Origin: Planctopirus ephydatiae
GTDB lineage: Bacteria > Planctomycetota > Planctomycetia > Planctomycetales > Planctomycetaceae
Assembly: GCF_007752345.1 (NCBI RefSeq)
Contig: NZ_CP036299.1
Span: 3,435,501 to 3,499,500 of the forward strand
Length of the DNA stretch: 64,000 nucleotides
Direction: 5' to 3'
The notes beneath the pieces were generated by a model. The model made no database searches. It was not told where the DNA came from and saw only the letters and a list, made by a program, of their open reading frames with translations. The translations under genes and the position numbers were made by a program. Position 1 is the stretch's first letter. Each line of letters begins with the position of its first letter. Of this stretch, positions 10,201 to 21,214 are shown piece after piece.

Positions 10201-11604
10201 TTACGACATCATCAGATGACGTTCGAAGCTGATGCCGAACTTCTTCATCTTTTTGTAGAGCGTGGTGCGGTTGATCCCTAAGGCTTCAGCCGTCAATTGC
10301 CGGTTCCACCCATGTGATTCCAGAGCATCGATAATGAGCTGCTTTTCGGGAGAGGCCAGCGCCGTTTTCAGGCTTGATCCCGCAGAGACATTCGTGACGG
10401 CCCCCAGCAAGGCAGCCGGTTCGTCGCGACGCATATTTTCTGGCAGATCCTGCAGGCCAATAACAGTGCCCTTACACAGAACCACTGCACGTTCGACGAC
10501 ATTCACGAGCTCTCGAACATTCCCTGGCCAACGATAACGAGCCATCGCAGAGAGTACCTGCTCACTGAAACCGGTCACATTCTTGCCTGTCTGTGAGACA
10601 AATTCTTTCAGGTAATGCTCGGCCAACAGGGGAATATCGCTGATTCGTTCACGCAGCGAAGGCTGTGTCAAAGTCACGACATTGATTCGATAGTACAGAT
10701 CCTGTCGGAACTCACCCTTGGCGACAGCTTCTTCGAGATCAACATTGGTCGCCAGAATCAGCCGCACATCGACTTTGTGGGTTTTGTTTCCACCGACGGC
10801 TTCAAACTCGCGATCCTGGAGCACGCGCAAAAGTTTAACCTGCAAACTCGGCGATGCCGTCGCAATTTCGTCGAGGAACAATGTTCCTCCATTAGCCTGC
10901 AGGAATTTCCCCGCTCGATCGTGCGAGGCCCCGGTAAATGCACCCGCCACGTGGCCGAAGAGTTCGCTCTCCAGCAAAGTATCGGGCAGTGCCCCACACG
11001 CGACTTCCACAAATGGCTTGTCTCGACGATTACTGAGTTGATGAATGGCTCGGGCAGTGAGTGTCTTTCCTGTTCCGCTTTCGCCAAGCACCAGCACGGT
11101 CGTTCGCGTGTCGGCGACGCTTTCAATAATGTCGTACATCTTGAGCATGCGGTAATCATGCCCCACAATATTTGCCAGGCCGAATCGATCATTCAGTTGC
11201 TGCTTGAGCTGCCGATTCTCAGCGACAATTTCCCGCTTGCCCAGCGCCCGCTGAATGGAGAAGTTCAATTCTTCATCGATCACAGGCTTGGTGAGATAGT
11301 CAAACGCCCCTAGCCGAATCGCATCCACAGCGCTTTCAATCGTGCCATAGCCTGTCAACAGAATGATTTCCGTGTCCGGGACAGCTTTGTTGGCCCATTC
11401 GAGTACAGCGAAGCCATCTTCATCGGGAAGATTGACATCACAGATCACGATGTCGAAGCGATACTCCTTCATACGGGCCATGGCATCCCGTGCGGTGAAT
11501 GAAGTCTCAGTCCGATGTCCCAGACTGCGCAGATAATCGGCCATCGATTCCGCGAGCTGTCGGTCATCATCCACGACAAGCAGGGATCCTTGAGTCATCG
11601 ACAT
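10201..11604 (-). CDS. NtrC-family sigma-54-dependent response regulator
   Basis: 467 residues: receiver domain (Asp12-14, phospho-acceptor Asp56 in VICDVNLP, Lys in LTKP), AAA+ domain with Walker A GESGTGKT, the sigma-54-contacting GAFTGA loop, Walker B GGTLFLDE, and a C-terminal Fis-type helix-turn-helix ([21 protein letters not shown]). It activates sigma-54 promoters by ATP hydrolysis when phosphorylated. It lies on the same strand as and downstream of the tad genes, but 318 bp away, so co-transcription is uncertain. It may control secretion or surface genes; the cognate kinase is not in the window. Confidence 0.93.
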   Translation of the reverse strand: MSMTQGSLLVVDDDRQLAESMADYLRSLGHRTETSFTARDAMARMKEYRFDIVICDVNLPDEDGFAVLEWANKAVPDTEIILLTGYGTIESAVDAIRLGAFDYLTKPVIDEELNFSIQRALGKREIVAENRQLKQQLNDRFGLANIVGHDYRMLKMYDIIESVADTRTTVLVLGESGTGKTLTARAIHQLSNRRDKPFVEVACGALPDTLLESELFGHVAGAFTGASHDRAGKFLQANGGTLFLDEIATASPSLQVKLLRVLQDREFEAVGGNKTHKVDVRLILATNVDLEEAVAKGEFRQDLYYRINVVTLTQPSLRERISDIPLLAEHYLKEFVSQTGKNVTGFSEQVLSAMARYRWPGNVRELVNVVERAVVLCKGTVIGLQDLPENMRRDEPAALLGAVTNVSAGSSLKTALASPEKQLIIDALESHGWNRQLTAEALGINRTTLYKKMKKFGISFERHLMMS

Positions 11605-11922
11605 TCTCTACTCCAGCACTCTATCTCAAAAGGAGGCATGGCTTCATCAGGAAGAATGCTCGCTGTATGTTCAGCGAACACGTCACCTGCCGGAAGCTGG
11701 TTGGTGGATTCAAACATCAGTCGAGAGCGGAGCATGTCGAGGGTATGCAAACCTAGGTTACAGGTTGTACAGCGTCAACAAATTCTCACGTCACTCAGTC
11801 GCTTTCACGAAACAAACCACTCGATTTTCCAACAAGCAAGGCAACAGATGCACCAACAAGTCACCATTCGTACCAGGGGTACAACATGATTGATCAACGT
11901 TTGGTTGCTTCCGCATTACCGA
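11605..11922. other. Intergenic region, 318 bp
   Basis: Separates tadC from the sigma-54 regulator on the same strand. It contains a small palindrome, TGTTC-AGC-GAACA, near 11668-11680, whose role is unknown. No gene was seen. Confidence 0.4.
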
Positions 11923-12861
11923 TCACGGCTTATTCAGCAGTTGATCCATCATCTTGATGGCAGCAGGGCCGACCAGCACGACGAAGATGCCTGGAAAAAT
12001 GAAAATCACCATGGGAAACAGCATTTGTACGGCTGTTTTTTGAGCTTTCTCTTCGGCAATCTGACGCCTTTTCACTCGCATGGAATCTGACTGCACGCGT
12101 AACGCCTGGGCGATGGAAGAACCAAACTTATCGGCCTGAATCATGATGGCCACGAGAGCCTTCACATCATCAACACCTGTCCTCACTCCCAGGTCATGCA
12201 GCATGTCCCGACGGTTTCGTCCCATCTGAAGCTGCAGGTTACACATCGCCAGTTCACCGCAAATCTCCGGCGCCGTATCCTTCAATTCTTCCGCAACACG
12301 CCGCAATCCGGCATCTAATCCCAGACCGGCCTCGACACAGACAACCAGCAGATCCAGCACATCAGGCAATTGAAGAAAAATCGCCTGCTTTCGCTTACTG
12401 ATGAGATAAGCCAGAACAGCTTCTGGAAGATAAAAGCCGGCACCAGCAGCGATGATTAATGTTGTCAAACCGGCTTGAGTTGTCCCATAGCGGTACATTC
12501 CCAACCCACCACCCAAAACCAGGCCCACGACCAGGCAAACGGTCTTTATAGCCAGATAAATCATGGGTGCCTCAGAGGAATGAAAGCCGGCATTCGCGAG
12601 GCGAATTTTCAGTTGGCTTTGTTCCAGCTCCGACTTAGGTTCCAACGCCTTCGATAGAGCCGGGGCGGCTTTCTCAAGAAGGTTGGACATGCCATTTTTC
12701 TGTCCTCGCTGCTGTTCTCTCAATAATGGATTGTTGAACTCATCCAGTCGCTGACTGGCACGGCTCTGCTCTCGGCTGAATAACTGCAGAGCAGCAAATA
12801 CTGCCAAGGTGATCGAGGCAAAGATTGCCAACGGGACAATCGTAGCGAAATCAATCATCAT
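11923..12861 (-). CDS. tadC: Tad/Flp pilus assembly inner-membrane protein TadC (type II secretion F domain)
   Basis: 312 residues from the ATG at 12861. A TTG at 12870 is in frame, but the GAGG upstream is spaced for the ATG. There is an N-terminal transmembrane helix, a cytoplasmic stretch, two transmembrane segments around residues 105-155, a T2SSF domain (PDVLDLLVVCVEAGLGLDAG is the family signature) and a C-terminal transmembrane hairpin. TadC pairs with TadB as the membrane platform on which the TadA ATPase acts. Directly downstream of tadB, with a 104-bp gap. Confidence 0.88.
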   Translation of the reverse strand: MMIDFATIVPLAIFASITLAVFAALQLFSREQSRASQRLDEFNNPLLREQQRGQKNGMSNLLEKAAPALSKALEPKSELEQSQLKIRLANAGFHSSEAPMIYLAIKTVCLVVGLVLGGGLGMYRYGTTQAGLTTLIIAAGAGFYLPEAVLAYLISKRKQAIFLQLPDVLDLLVVCVEAGLGLDAGLRRVAEELKDTAPEICGELAMCNLQLQMGRNRRDMLHDLGVRTGVDDVKALVAIMIQADKFGSSIAQALRVQSDSMRVKRRQIAEEKAQKTAVQMLFPMVIFIFPGIFVVLVGPAAIKMMDQLLNKP

Positions 12862-12965
12862 GATTGGCAAACCTCAAACGGGGCTCTAACAGAACTTCTT
12901 GAGTGACAAAATCCGACAAAATGACCACTGGCTGATGGAGGACTCTCCAGATAACCAGGAACGAT

Positions 12966-13931
12966 TTACACCTTGATGTCGATAATTTTCTTAATGGCGA
13001 CGGCGCCCAGAATCTGCATCACGATCCCGACAGCAATCATCTTTTTGCCCAGATCTGTGGTGAAGAGCACCATGACGTAGTTGGGATTCAGGTAATAGAC
13101 CGCAAAGAAGATGGCAATCGGCATGGCCATCAGCACGGCACCACTCAAGCGGCCTTCACCAGTCAAGGCCTGAACTGTTCCGAGGATTTTGAATCGCTCG
13201 CGGATCACTTCACTGATCTTGTCGAGAATCTCGGCCAGGTCTCCACCGGTTTGCCGCTGAATCGCTACAGCTGTCACAAAGAATTTGTAATCCAGGTTGG
13301 GCATTTTCTTGAGGGACTCTTTCAAGGCACTTTCGACGGGAACGCCAAGATTCTGAGTTTCATAAGCACTGCGAAAGACTTGTGAAATCGGTGGAGGCAT
13401 TTCATCACAGACCAGATGCAGACCTGATGCCAGGCTGTGACCTGACCGCAATGCCCGGCCCATCAACTCCATGGCATCGGGGAGCTGTTTGGCAAACTGC
13501 TTGAATCGTTTCTTGCGACGAAACGACAGCCAGATCAATGGAAATGTGGCAGTCAACAAACCAAATAACGGGAGGAGTGGAGTGGGTGCATTACCAATCA
13601 ATCCCAGAGCGGCACCTACAATTCCACAGGAAACACTGATCAGCAGAAATGATCTCAAACCGATTGGAGAATCGGCCTGTTCAAAAAAAAGACCGATCCC
13701 GCGAAATCGCTCCATCAGCAGACCCAAAGCACCATCAATCGTCTGAGAGCTAAGTTTAACAAGTTCATCCTTGGTGATTCTCGTTTGCTCTTCGCTGGTT
13801 TTCAGACCGGCAAGCACATCGAGACGGTCTTCTGCACGTTTGGAATTTCCCCCCATGAGCAGTGAAGCGATGGCACCCACGAAGGCAGAAACACCCACGA
13901 AAACGGTCAGCGATATCATTAGTGGGCTCAT
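12966..13931 (-). CDS. tadB: Tad/Flp pilus assembly inner-membrane protein TadB (type II secretion F domain)
   Basis: 321 residues from the ATG at 13931, which has GAGGGA about 8 nt upstream; the longer frame to 13961 lacks a site. An N-terminal transmembrane helix, two central membrane segments and a T2SSF domain are visible (LPDAMELMGRALRSGHSLASG; QRQTGGDLAEILDKISEVIRER), followed by C-terminal membrane helices. It forms the inner-membrane platform with TadC. It sits between tadA and tadC in the usual A-B-C order. Confidence 0.9.
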   Translation of the reverse strand: MSPLMISLTVFVGVSAFVGAIASLLMGGNSKRAEDRLDVLAGLKTSEEQTRITKDELVKLSSQTIDGALGLLMERFRGIGLFFEQADSPIGLRSFLLISVSCGIVGAALGLIGNAPTPLLPLFGLLTATFPLIWLSFRRKKRFKQFAKQLPDAMELMGRALRSGHSLASGLHLVCDEMPPPISQVFRSAYETQNLGVPVESALKESLKKMPNLDYKFFVTAVAIQRQTGGDLAEILDKISEVIRERFKILGTVQALTGEGRLSGAVLMAMPIAIFFAVYYLNPNYVMVLFTTDLGKKMIAVGIVMQILGAVAIKKIIDIKV

Positions 13932-14076
13932 AAGACAATTCCCTCGGAGAAACTCAATCACGCACGAAATGGGCAGACAAACCTTTGTTCAACAACCTGG
14001 ATCGAAGCTTGTTCAAGACAGTCCATATCTTCAGTCGGGCCAATCACTGGTTCACTGGCGGAATCATTTCTGATGG

Positions 14077-15414
14077 TTACCGCCCGCCGAGTGCTCTCTG
14101 CTGGAAGATGTTGGCCGGCAAACGAATACCAGCCTGCTCCAGTCGAGACATGAAAGACGGCCTGACTCCCGTGGACTCAAAGTGGCCAAAAGCTCGACCC
14201 GTCTCGTCAATTCCATCCTGCACGAAGACGAAAATGTCCTGCATCACCACGGTGTCCTGCTCCATGTTTAGGACTTCTGTGATGTGTGTAATCTTGCGTG
14301 GCCCACCCTGGAGACGATTCGTCTGAATGATCAGATCGACTGCCGCGGCAAATTGCTGGCGGAGTGCTCGCAGAGGAATTTCAACACCACCCATCGCGAT
14401 CATCGTTTCCAGTCGCGAGACAGCATCGCGCGGTGTATTGGCATGGATCGTAGTCAGCGATCCTTCGTGGCCGGTATTCATGGCCTGGAGCATGTCGAGA
14501 GCTTCGGCTCCACGGCATTCCCCAATAATCACTCGGTCGGGCCGCATACGCAGTGCGTTTTTCACAAGATCAGTTGCCGTGATTCGTCCCTTACCTTCGA
14601 TATTGGCAGGACGTGTTTCGAGCCTCAGCACATGTTCCTGCTGAAGCTGAATTTCGGCAGCGTCTTCAATCGTGATGACACGCTGATCATTCGGAATAAA
14701 GCTCGACAATGTATTAAGAAGAGTGGTTTTACCAGAACCCGTACCTCCACTGATGATGCAGTTGAGTCGAGCCTTCATGGCTCCTTCTAAAAGCATGACC
14801 ATCTCGGGTGTAAAGGCACCGAATTTCAGCAGGTCTTCCAGAGCCAGTGGTTTGGAACCAAATCGACGAATCGTGAGCGATGGGCCGTCAAGGGCCAGTG
14901 GAGGAATGACGGCGTTGAGTCGTGAACCATCCGGAAGACGGGCATCGACCATCGGGCAGGTTTCATCAACGCGTCTCCCCACACGGGAAACGATGCGGTC
15001 GAGAATCTGCAGCAGATGATCGTTATCGCGGAAGGTGACTTCCGACTTCTGAATCCGTCCACCTTTCTCAATAAAAACATTCTTCGGGCCGTTGATCATG
15101 ATGTCAGCCACGCCAGGTTCTTTGAGAAGAATCTCCAGCGGACCAAAGCCAAAGGTTTCGTCAAGAACTTCTTCAATCAGCCGTTCACGTTCGGAACGAT
15201 TGAGCAAAGGGTTCTCGGTGTCGCATAAGTGCTCGACAACCAGGCGGATTTCTCGGCGAAGAGTATCCCCCTCGAGGTCTCCCAGGCGGGAAAGATCGAG
15301 TTTTTCCACGAGTTTGCCGTGGATTAATCGCTTGAGTGCTTCGAAATCCTGCTCCGAGGATAAACCGCTGCGGCTGCGTGGGGGATTGAAAGTGGCAGGG
15401 GGCATTTGACGCAT
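14077..15414 (-). CDS. tadA: Tad/Flp secretion ATPase TadA (CpaF)
   Basis: About 445 residues. An N-terminal helical domain is followed by a GspE/VirB11-type ATPase with Walker A GGTGSGKTT, an Asp box (VITIEDAAE), Walker B region RVIIGECRGAEA and His box TTIHANTPRD. It powers assembly or secretion of Flp-type pili. The start is uncertain: GTG 15417, ATG 15414 and ATG 15405 are all in frame, with GGAG just upstream. It is the first gene of the tadABC run. No prepilin, secretin or prepilin peptidase gene is present nearby, so the rest of the machine must be elsewhere. Confidence 0.93.
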   Translation of the reverse strand: MRQMPPATFNPPRSRSGLSSEQDFEALKRLIHGKLVEKLDLSRLGDLEGDTLRREIRLVVEHLCDTENPLLNRSERERLIEEVLDETFGFGPLEILLKEPGVADIMINGPKNVFIEKGGRIQKSEVTFRDNDHLLQILDRIVSRVGRRVDETCPMVDARLPDGSRLNAVIPPLALDGPSLTIRRFGSKPLALEDLLKFGAFTPEMVMLLEGAMKARLNCIISGGTGSGKTTLLNTLSSFIPNDQRVITIEDAAEIQLQQEHVLRLETRPANIEGKGRITATDLVKNALRMRPDRVIIGECRGAEALDMLQAMNTGHEGSLTTIHANTPRDAVSRLETMIAMGGVEIPLRALRQQFAAAVDLIIQTNRLQGGPRKITHITEVLNMEQDTVVMQDIFVFVQDGIDETGRAFGHFESTGVRPSFMSRLEQAGIRLPANIFQQRALGGR

Positions 15415-15760
15415 CACTCCGAAATCAAGAGACAGCTTCCCAAGATTGGCAGACTGATCCGACCATCAGTCATAGGAAACTTAGCTCAGAAATTCCGTGT
15501 GTGACGATCAGTTGCCAGAAATCATCAAATGCTGTTTTTCAGAGACAGATCCATCACCAATTGATGGCGAATTCCATCTCTTCAAAAAGAGGGAGCCCAT
15601 TGAAGCTCTACCAAAAAGAGCAGCAGGTCTTAAGACAAAGCTGTCTTAAGACCTGCTGATGGAGAATCGATCGATGGCGAGCAAGACAATTTCGAGTGGT
15701 TGTGCTCAGCTTGTGATAACCGTTACCACCCGAAGAATCGATAACTTCGTGCTATCCGGA
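15415..15760. other. Intergenic region upstream of tadA
   Basis: About 345 bp holding the terminator of the GH57 gene (15612-15658) and presumably the tad promoter. No gene was seen. Confidence 0.5.
15612..15658 (-). terminator. Intrinsic terminator of the GH57 gene
   Basis: Perfect 17-bp inverted repeat (15621-15637 with 15642-15658, 4-nt loop). On the minus strand it is followed by CTCTTTTTGG. It lies about 100 nt past the GH57 stop and isolates it from the tad genes. Confidence 0.88.
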
Positions 15761-17971
15761 TCAAACCGTCAGTGAAATAGAGACTGGTCGCCTGGCGTTT
15801 TCTTCATGCAATGCTCGAGCATGGGCTACTGAAGTATCAATGGACAGTTTCAAATCGACTGACCAGCAGCCATCAGCCGGAGCAAAGAACTCCCAATGAG
15901 GTACAACGGATGTACTCTGGTGGACGAGTTCGAAGCCTCCTTCAGATTGACTGACGGTTTGTACTGGCATGATCCAGAACTCGGCTGGCATCGTCGTATC
16001 CAGATTGACATCGATCCCGAGCCACTCATCGACCAAACCCATCGATTTTCCCGCGGGTAAACTGTGAGTTGAATCGAGAGTACCAATTGATCGACCAGAG
16101 GCATCGTACAGGTAGCGATCCGGTGCCGACCCCGCGAGCCCGGCAAAGTTGAACTCCACGCCAAAGTGCAACGGCAGATTCAACGGGAGATTCGATAGTT
16201 CATAGCGAATCTGAATTTCACCTGGGCATGATTCATTCATCGCAATGATTTTGCGGACAGTGGCCTGATGAGGACCAATGTGTCCATCACGAGTCATGAT
16301 TGCTTCCACATGGGAATCGGATCGTCGCACAATCGCTTTATAGGCACCATGCGCAAAGTCCCCTGCGATCCCTTCTCCATTGGCGAACGATTCGACAGCC
16401 AAACCTGGTTGCAGAAAGTGATCGACCAACGACTTGCGAGCCCACTGATCGTATTGCAGCTTCTGATCAAGCCCCGCCTGCTTGAAGCTCACACCGCCAT
16501 TGGGATCCACGCCACCACCATGTTCTGTCACATGGGCTGAGCCTGCGCACTGTCGAATCTTATGGTGATAGGGCTCAAAGCGACGATTCAATGTCGAAAG
16601 CAGGTTATGTCGAACAGCCGTGACATCGAGTTCGTACATCTGACCACCTTGTGCGGGTGCCAGAAAAGCCTTGAGTTTGTCACTTTTCAGACTGATCTCG
16701 AACTTTGAATCGCAGTTGTAATCGTCAATGGTCACTTCTACCCACGGATGTGATTTCCCGGCAATCTGGTCGAGCTTGTGATCGGCAGCAATCAGATGGC
16801 TATAGACGGCATTACGCAAATGGGGCAAATAGAGACCACCAAAGGCACCATGCCAGTAAGGACAATTGCACTGGGCTCGATAAAGATCAGCGCGGGCTGC
16901 TCGAAGATCCGCCACGTGTTCGTTATCGCCGTAAAGTTCTTCGTACTCGGCTAATCGTTGACTGACCCCGAGCATGCGTGTGTACATTTCGTTGGTTTCG
17001 GGATACTTCACCAAAAAGTTTCGCCAGAAACCGGCCCTGACAAATGAACCCAGTTGTGGCCAGTCGTGATGCTGGCGATAGCCATTCATGGCGTCGTGGT
17101 ATTGAACCTGACGCTCAGCAGGGAGTGCCCACTCCATCATCTCGCGATAACTTCCATCGGGCAGATATGTTCGCCCCAGCGGAGAAACATTGCGGACTGT
17201 TTCATCCATCGTGGTCACTTTCAGCCAACTCGATTGCTCTCTGAGTGCCGTGAAGAATCGACGCATCCAGCCATTGGTGTAAACGTGATCCCACGAGCCG
17301 GGCCAGACACCAAATTTTTCGCCATCGTCGCCGAATGTCAGCACAGCTCCCGGATGTTTCTCGGCCACCTGACGGCAGTGCTCGATGATCTCATGAGGAT
17401 CGGCATAGGGCAGCAGGTAACGTAAACGCTCACTTCCAGGGAACAGACAAAGCTTTCGACCGGCATCTTCAGTGAAGTAGTAGCCATGCAGATCTTCATT
17501 CGAAATCCCGGCGGCCCGGAAATGGGCATCATCGAGCAGTATGTACTCGATACCTGCATCGATCAGGTCGGCAGCAAAGGACTGCTCCCAGACGCGCTCT
17601 GGGATCCAGGCACCACGCACGGGTGAATCGAATCGTCGTTCCAGAAACTTTTTGTAACTGGCGGTTTGCCCAACCCGATCTCGCCTCGGAATAGCGGCCA
17701 GAATGGGTTCAAAGTACGGCCCACCCAGCAATTCAATCTGCCCGTTATCCACGAAAGCCGCCAGTCGCTCGATATAGCCGGGCTCATGCTTCATCAGCCA
17801 GTCGATCAGACTTCCCGAGTTATGCAGGACAACTGCAATTTCCGGGAATTCTTCCAGCAGATCGAGTAACGGAAAATAGGCCTTCTCACAGGCGTGCCTG
17901 ATGACATGATCAAAATTACCAACCGGCTGGTGATTGTGAATGGCGAGAATCAGACGGGTACTGACAGGCAT
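15761..17971 (-). CDS. GH57 family alpha-glucanotransferase / alpha-amylase
   Basis: 736 residues from the ATG at 17971, which has TGGAG 6 nt upstream; an upstream in-frame start at 18025 is unlikely. The N-terminal GH57 barrel begins with the HNHQPVGNF motif, as in Thermococcus 4-alpha-glucanotransferase. The probable nucleophile is Glu125 (WIPERVWE) and the acid/base is in TFGDDGEKFG (Asp215/216). The remaining length matches the DUF1925 and DUF1926 beta-sandwich domains found in this subfamily. It should rearrange or hydrolyse alpha-1,4-glucans such as glycogen, in the cytoplasm since there is no signal peptide. Monocistronic. Confidence 0.88.
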   Translation of the reverse strand: MPVSTRLILAIHNHQPVGNFDHVIRHACEKAYFPLLDLLEEFPEIAVVLHNSGSLIDWLMKHEPGYIERLAAFVDNGQIELLGGPYFEPILAAIPRRDRVGQTASYKKFLERRFDSPVRGAWIPERVWEQSFAADLIDAGIEYILLDDAHFRAAGISNEDLHGYYFTEDAGRKLCLFPGSERLRYLLPYADPHEIIEHCRQVAEKHPGAVLTFGDDGEKFGVWPGSWDHVYTNGWMRRFFTALREQSSWLKVTTMDETVRNVSPLGRTYLPDGSYREMMEWALPAERQVQYHDAMNGYRQHHDWPQLGSFVRAGFWRNFLVKYPETNEMYTRMLGVSQRLAEYEELYGDNEHVADLRAARADLYRAQCNCPYWHGAFGGLYLPHLRNAVYSHLIAADHKLDQIAGKSHPWVEVTIDDYNCDSKFEISLKSDKLKAFLAPAQGGQMYELDVTAVRHNLLSTLNRRFEPYHHKIRQCAGSAHVTEHGGGVDPNGGVSFKQAGLDQKLQYDQWARKSLVDHFLQPGLAVESFANGEGIAGDFAHGAYKAIVRRSDSHVEAIMTRDGHIGPHQATVRKIIAMNESCPGEIQIRYELSNLPLNLPLHFGVEFNFAGLAGSAPDRYLYDASGRSIGTLDSTHSLPAGKSMGLVDEWLGIDVNLDTTMPAEFWIMPVQTVSQSEGGFELVHQSTSVVPHWEFFAPADGCWSVDLKLSIDTSVAHARALHEENARRPVSISLTV

Positions 17972-18113
17972 GAAGTGCTCCAGGAGATGGAGAGATGACG
18001 GCGGGAACAGCAGCGAGAGATTCATCGATCGATGTCAAATCGACTGCCGTTGTGTGTGCGGAATCTCTCTGGAATCATGCTTTGCGGTCAAGACCGTCTC
18101 ATGCGCGATTGAT

Positions 18114-18803
18114 TCAAAGTGGCTCAGTCAAGCCGGTTAAGGTGGCATATTCTGCTGGAGTATTGACATTGAACCATGGCGGAAGATCACCAGCGGCGAA
18201 ATCAGCCAGAGATTCGAGGATCAATTTCCCCTCGACAACAACTTTCGGACGAAACCGCAGTGCCCGAAAGAGAGACCTTTCTCCTTCTTTGACCAGCTGT
18301 GGAAGGCTGTTCAAAAACCGGCTCGAAATCAGGGCAGGGAAGGGGGCCATCTCATTTAGATCCAGCGAATCTGACAGGCGACAGCCAATCGCTTCCACTT
18401 CATCGAGGTGATCTCTCATTCGCGCAGCACCAATCTGCGACAATGTTTTCACAAACCGCTCATCCACCAGTGGAGTATCACAACCGACCACAAAGACCCA
18501 GGCACCAGGTGAGAGCGGATGGCGGGAAACGTGCCCACACAGGGCCATCAGCGGCCCTGCAAACGACTGCTGGTCGTAATCCACATGATGCGAGCATGGT
18601 TTACCAGAGGCTGATAAAACAGAAGTGGGGGCCTCACTCGCTAAAACCCAGATCGGTAGGCCTAAGGGCGACAGCGTACGAGTTAAGCGTTCCAGAAAAG
18701 TCTCACCATGGAAAACCAGATTCGCCTTGGAAATACCCATGCGCGATGACTTCCCCCCAGCCAGAATGATGATTCGCTGTAAATGGGAAGCCAGATCTTT
18801 CAT
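18114..18803 (-). CDS. mobA: MobA-like molybdenum cofactor guanylyltransferase
   Basis: 229 residues with the nucleotidyltransferase signature LAGGKSSRMGxxKA at residues 14-26 and a GCDTP metal-binding motif, both typical of MobA. It attaches GMP to molybdopterin to give the guanine dinucleotide cofactor. Other NTP-transferase proteins share the fold, but the length and motifs fit MobA best. No other molybdenum-cofactor genes are nearby. GGAG lies about 11 nt before the ATG. Confidence 0.78.
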   Translation of the reverse strand: MKDLASHLQRIIILAGGKSSRMGISKANLVFHGETFLERLTRTLSPLGLPIWVLASEAPTSVLSASGKPCSHHVDYDQQSFAGPLMALCGHVSRHPLSPGAWVFVVGCDTPLVDERFVKTLSQIGAARMRDHLDEVEAIGCRLSDSLDLNEMAPFPALISSRFLNSLPQLVKEGERSLFRALRFRPKVVVEGKLILESLADFAAGDLPPWFNVNTPAEYATLTGLTEPL

Positions 18804-18883
18804 AGTGGCACATGCTCCTGCGAATAATCGTCTTTGGAATTGTTCTTATGCTTGAAGACGCCTGAAAAGAGTCAGAGAAGACG

Positions 18884-18920
18884 AAAAGAGCCGCTCATCT
18901 TGAGGATGAACGGCTCTTTC
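18884..18920 (-). terminator. Intrinsic terminator of the glutamine synthetase gene
   Basis: Stem AAAGAGCCG (18885-18893) / CGGCTCTTT (18911-18919), continued inward by TCATC/GATGA after one mismatch, with a 5-nt loop. On the minus strand it ends in TTTTC. About 95 nt past the glnN stop. Confidence 0.85.
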
Positions 18921-19012
18921 GAAACTTACTCGTTCATTTTACCAGCAATCTTGAAACATGTACCAAGTGGAAGCCTGGGAACACAGTCTCGTGATCGCTG
19001 GAAAAATTGCTG

Positions 19013-21214
19013 CTACTTGATGAAGAGCATTTCCTGATAGGTTGGCAGTGGCCAGTGGTCGTCAGCGACGTAGGTTTCGAGCTCGTCCACAATTCCACGC
19101 AGTTCCACCATCAGAGGGATCACGCTGTTCTTGAGATAGAAAGCTGTTTCCTTGGGGTTAGCAACCCCGTGACCACCACCTCCCCCGTGAGATGCAGCTT
19201 CTTCGAGCTTGGCGACCGTTGCAACCAACGATTTGTTGAGGGCAACCACCTTATTCAAGAGTGTCGCGTCGAATTCGACTCCCACAGCCTTCAAGCTGGC
19301 ACCTGACGAAGCCAGTTCTCCCACATAGCGAGTTGATGCGGGATAGATCACTGTCTTGGCAATCTCGGCCATCAGATTGGCTTCGACGTTGATTGTCAGG
19401 CAGTACTGCTCGTAGTAAATCTCCTGGCGGCTGACGACTTCTTCCTTCGTCAGAACGGCGTACTTCTCGAACATGGCGATGTTTTCGGGAGTCGCAATGT
19501 ATTCAAGAGCATCAACAGTCTGCTTGAGGTTTGGCAGACCACGCTTTTCAGCTTCCTGATGCCAGGCTTCGGAGTAGCCGTCACCATTGAAGATCACAAC
19601 GCCATGCTTCTCAACAATGCTCTTGAGGAGCGTTTGAGCGGCAGGAGCGAGCTTGGCAGGATCGCCACCAGTGGCTTTTTCCAGTTCTGTGGCAATGTAA
19701 TCGATCGACTCGGCCACAATCGTGTTGAGAGCCACCAGCGGACCGGAAAGCGACTGATTGGAGCCCACAGCACGGAATTCGAACTTGTTACCTGTGAATG
19801 CGAAGGGGCTGGTCCGGTTGCGGTCACCCGCATCTTTGGGCAACTGTGGGAGAGTATCAACACCAACAGTGAGAGTTCCCTTACCCTTGGAAGATGTTGG
19901 GGCGCCACTCTTCTTGATCTGCTCAAAGACATCAGCCAGCATATCGCCCAGGAAGATCGAGATGATGGCTGGAGGAGCTTCGTTGGCCCCCAGTCGATGA
20001 TCATTCCCTGCATGAGCAATCACTGCGCGGAGCAGGGTGGAGTGGAGATGAACAGCACGAATCACAGCGCCACAGAAGAGCAGGAACTGCATGTTCTGGT
20101 GAGGTGTTTCGCCTGGATCAAGCAGGTTACCCTGAGCTGAGTTGCCCAAAGACCAGTTGAGGTGTTTGCCCGAACCGTTGACCCCGGCAAATGGCTTTTC
20201 GTGCAGCAGGCAGGACATGCCGTACTTGGAAGCGACATTTTTGAGTATCATCATGAGAAGCTGCTGGTGGTCAGCCGCGACGTTTGCGTTCTCATAGATT
20301 GGAGCCACTTCGTACTGGCTGGGAGCCACTTCGTTGTGACGGGTCTTGACAGGAATACCGAGCTTGTAGAACTCACGTTCGCACTCGAGCATGTAAGCCA
20401 GCACGCGTTCGGGAATCGCACCGAAATACTGATCGGAAAATTCCTGCCCCTTGGGTGGCTTGGCCCCGAAGAGTGTCCGTCCGGCATTCACCAGGTCAGG
20501 ACGGGCGAAGAAGAAATTCCGGTCGATGAGGAAATATTCCTGCTCAGGGCCACATGTGGCTGTGACCATAGGAATATCTTTGTGCCCCAGCAGTTTCAGC
20601 AGACGCTGAGCCTGAATGTTGAGTGCCTTCATTGAGCGGAGAACCGGGGTCTTCTTATCGAGAGCCGGACCTGTCCAGGAGACGAACGCAGTGGGAATAC
20701 ACAGGGTTGTGCCATTGGGGTTTTCGAGAATGTAAGCCGGGCTGGTCACGTCCCAGGCGGTGTAGCCACGAGCTTCAAATGTAGAACGCAAACCACCTGA
20801 TGGGAAGCTGGAGGCATCTGGCTCGCCTTGAATCAGCTGAGCACCAGAAAACTCGGCAATCGCTCCACCCTTGCCATCTGGCGAGAGGAAGCTGTCATGC
20901 TTTTCCGCAGTAATGCCCGTTAGCGGATAGAACACGTGGGCGTAGTGTGTGGCGCCTTTTGAAATTGCCCAATCCATCATGGCTGAGGCAACAACATCGG
21001 CAATGGAGTTATCGAGAGGTTCACCTTTCTCGATTGTTCTCTTGACCGACTTGAACACCTGCTTCGGCAGACGCTTCTCCATCTCAGTGATACTGAAGAC
21101 ATTGCAGCCATAAATATCGGCCGCAGGCGTCTCATTGAAGTTGAGAGCGGGAGTAATGGGCTTGTAATTCAAAACAGCGGAAATGGCCTGCTGACGAGCC
21201 TGGCTGCCACTCAT
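19013..21214 (-). CDS. glnN: Glutamine synthetase type III
   Basis: 733 residues from the ATG at 21214 (AGAGGA upstream), the length of GSIII; the open frame to 21388 lacks signals. Motifs seen include [10 protein letters not shown] (glutamate/metal site), [30 protein letters not shown] (ATP-binding His loop) and [14 protein letters not shown]. It makes glutamine from glutamate, ammonia and ATP in the cytoplasm. Monocistronic with its own terminator. GSIII is commonly nitrogen-regulated; the 525-bp upstream region leaves room for this, but no specific site was recognised. Confidence 0.95.
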   Translation of the reverse strand: MSGSQARQQAISAVLNYKPITPALNFNETPAADIYGCNVFSITEMEKRLPKQVFKSVKRTIEKGEPLDNSIADVVASAMMDWAISKGATHYAHVFYPLTGITAEKHDSFLSPDGKGGAIAEFSGAQLIQGEPDASSFPSGGLRSTFEARGYTAWDVTSPAYILENPNGTTLCIPTAFVSWTGPALDKKTPVLRSMKALNIQAQRLLKLLGHKDIPMVTATCGPEQEYFLIDRNFFFARPDLVNAGRTLFGAKPPKGQEFSDQYFGAIPERVLAYMLECEREFYKLGIPVKTRHNEVAPSQYEVAPIYENANVAADHQQLLMMILKNVASKYGMSCLLHEKPFAGVNGSGKHLNWSLGNSAQGNLLDPGETPHQNMQFLLFCGAVIRAVHLHSTLLRAVIAHAGNDHRLGANEAPPAIISIFLGDMLADVFEQIKKSGAPTSSKGKGTLTVGVDTLPQLPKDAGDRNRTSPFAFTGNKFEFRAVGSNQSLSGPLVALNTIVAESIDYIATELEKATGGDPAKLAPAAQTLLKSIVEKHGVVIFNGDGYSEAWHQEAEKRGLPNLKQTVDALEYIATPENIAMFEKYAVLTKEEVVSRQEIYYEQYCLTINVEANLMAEIAKTVIYPASTRYVGELASSGASLKAVGVEFDATLLNKVVALNKSLVATVAKLEEAASHGGGGGHGVANPKETAFYLKNSVIPLMVELRGIVDELETYVADDHWPLPTYQEMLFIK

